Below are positions 27,687-28,541 of a DNA stretch of 28,541 bases, one piece after another. Numbering within the stretch: position 1 is the stretch's first letter; each line of letters begins with the position of its first letter. The notes under the pieces were generated by a model that saw only the letters and a program-made list of their open reading frames with translations, was not told where the DNA came from and ran no database searches. This stretch comes from an uncultured Faecalibacterium sp. (lineage in GTDB: Bacteria > Bacillota > Clostridia > Oscillospirales > Ruminococcaceae), in the NCBI GenBank assembly GCA_934525845.1, contig CAKSZS010000029.1:1-28541 (forward strand), written 5' to 3'. The translations under genes and the position numbers were made by a program.

Positions 27687-28541
27687 TTACTTCACCATGC
27701 TTGCAACTTCAGCAGCGAAGTCGTCCGCACGCTTCTCCAGGCCTTCGCCCTTCTGGAAGCGGGCAAACTTGACGATCTTGATGTCGCCGCCCAGGTCCTT
27801 TGCGACCTTTGCGGTGTACTGAGCAACGGTCAGATCGCCGTCCTTGACGAACTCCTGATCGACCAGGCAGCTCTCCTTGAAGAACTTCTTGATCTTGCCC
27901 TCGATCATCTTCTGCTTCACAGCCTCAGGCTTGTTGGCGTTCTTGGGATCGCCAGCCATCTGGACCAGCATGATCTCCTTCTCCTTGGCCACGACCTCAG
28001 CGGGGACAGAAGCCTCGTCGACGTAGCTGGGGTTGGCAGCTGCGACCTGCATGGCGATGTCCTTGCCGTAAGCAGCGAACTCGGGCTTGGCCTCGATGCC
28101 GTTGGTGGTCTCGAAGCCGACCAGGATGCCGTGGGTGCCGCCGCCGTGGACGTATGCAGAGCAGACGCCCTCGTAACGGACGAAACGGCGGACCTTGATG
28201 TTCTCCTTGATGACCAGGATCAGCTCCTTCAGAGCCTGATCGACGGTCTCATCGCCCATCTTGCAGTTCATCAGAGCCTCAACGTCAGCAGGGTTCTGCT
28301 CCATGATGACCTTGGTAGCGTCCTTGACGAACTTGACGAACTTGTCGTTCTTGGCGACGAAGTCGGTCTCAGCGTTGACCTCGATGACAACACCGACCTT
28401 GCACTCGGGGCAGTAGTCTGCGTAGACCATGCCCTCAGCAGCAATACGGCCAGCCTTCTTGGCAGCGGTAGCCAGACCACGCTCGCGCAGGATCTCGATT
28501 GCCTTCTCGAAGTTGCCGTCAGCCTCGGTCAGAGCCTTCTT
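27687..28541 (-). CDS. tsf: Translation elongation factor Ts (5' end outside window)
   Basis: The gene runs off the right edge; 284 residues are visible, starting KKALTEADGNFEKAIEILRE and GLATAAKKAGRIAAEG. Only about 20 N-terminal residues of the UBA-like domain are missing. VIEVNAETDFVAKNDKF is the hallmark that contacts EF-Tu and drives GDP release. The two core subdomains and a C-terminal VDQEFVKDGDLTVAQY module follow. It acts in the cytoplasm with EF-Tu. An internal ATG at 28430 is not the start, as the homologous sequence continues upstream. rpsB would be expected upstream beyond the window. A strong terminator follows. Confidence 0.97.
   Translation of the reverse strand, partial: KKALTEADGNFEKAIEILRERGLATAAKKAGRIAAEGMVYADYCPECKVGVVIEVNAETDFVAKNDKFVKFVKDATKVIMEQNPADVEALMNCKMGDETVDQALKELILVIKENIKVRRFVRYEGVCSAYVHGGGTHGILVGFETTNGIEAKPEFAAYGKDIAMQVAAANPSYVDEASVPAEVVAKEKEIMLVQMAGDPKNANKPEAVKQKMIEGKIKKFFKESCLVDQEFVKDGDLTVAQYTAKVAKDLGGDIKIVKFARFQKGEGLEKRADDFAAEVASMVK

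Overview
The window looks like a piece of a moderately GC-rich Firmicutes chromosome, most likely a Faecalibacterium-like member of the Oscillospiraceae/Ruminococcaceae. This is inferred from protein flavour and gene content (YerC-type TrpR homologue, YqfC/YqfD/YlbJ, T-box leader, ABC-F, Hsp33, purine-rich Shine-Dalgarno sites). No rRNA is present to confirm it.

Region 1 (1-3651) is the end of an integrative mobile element, visibly more AT-rich than the rest. It holds a DnaC/IstB-like ATPase fragment, a small frame-broken gene, a RhuM-family gene with its own promoter and a large serine recombinase. The recombinase stops at an 11-bp tandem duplication. One frame over, reading continues into a tail of about 85 residues resembling the C-terminal extension of clostridial RlmD/RumA proteins, a known type of integration target.

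Region 2 (3655-8523) is a gene graveyard. It holds a headless and tailless LysR fragment, a MerR-type promoter, one intact NAD(P)H-dependent FMN reductase-like gene, an in-frame chimera of an iron alcohol dehydrogenase N-terminus with a flavodoxin piece, and a nearly complete type I-C-like cas3. The cas3 is fused in frame to a GH1 6-phospho-beta-glucosidase that lacks most of its second half. No other cas gene and no CRISPR array is present. A long hairpin closes the region.

Region 3 (8524-28541) is ordinary, compact chromosome. It contains a LysR regulator; ylbJ divergent from yqfC-yqfD (sporulation-associated families); a minus-strand cluster lon, structured RNA candidate, engB, SAM methyltransferase, hslO; a minus-strand cluster yjjG, ABC-F, Gx transporter; a minus-strand cluster HAD phosphatase, membrane-anchored SGNH hydrolase with a Ser-rich repeat tail, small acidic protein; yerC with a small Cys-rich protein; a complete T-box leader upstream of cstA; an alpha/beta hydrolase; and the 3' part of tsf, cut by the window edge.

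Most transcription units have recognisable sigma-A-type promoters and intrinsic terminators, listed individually. The strongest leads are the recombinase/tail split at the presumed attachment site, the Cas3-GH1 fusion, the folded RNA between lon and engB, and T-box control of cstA.
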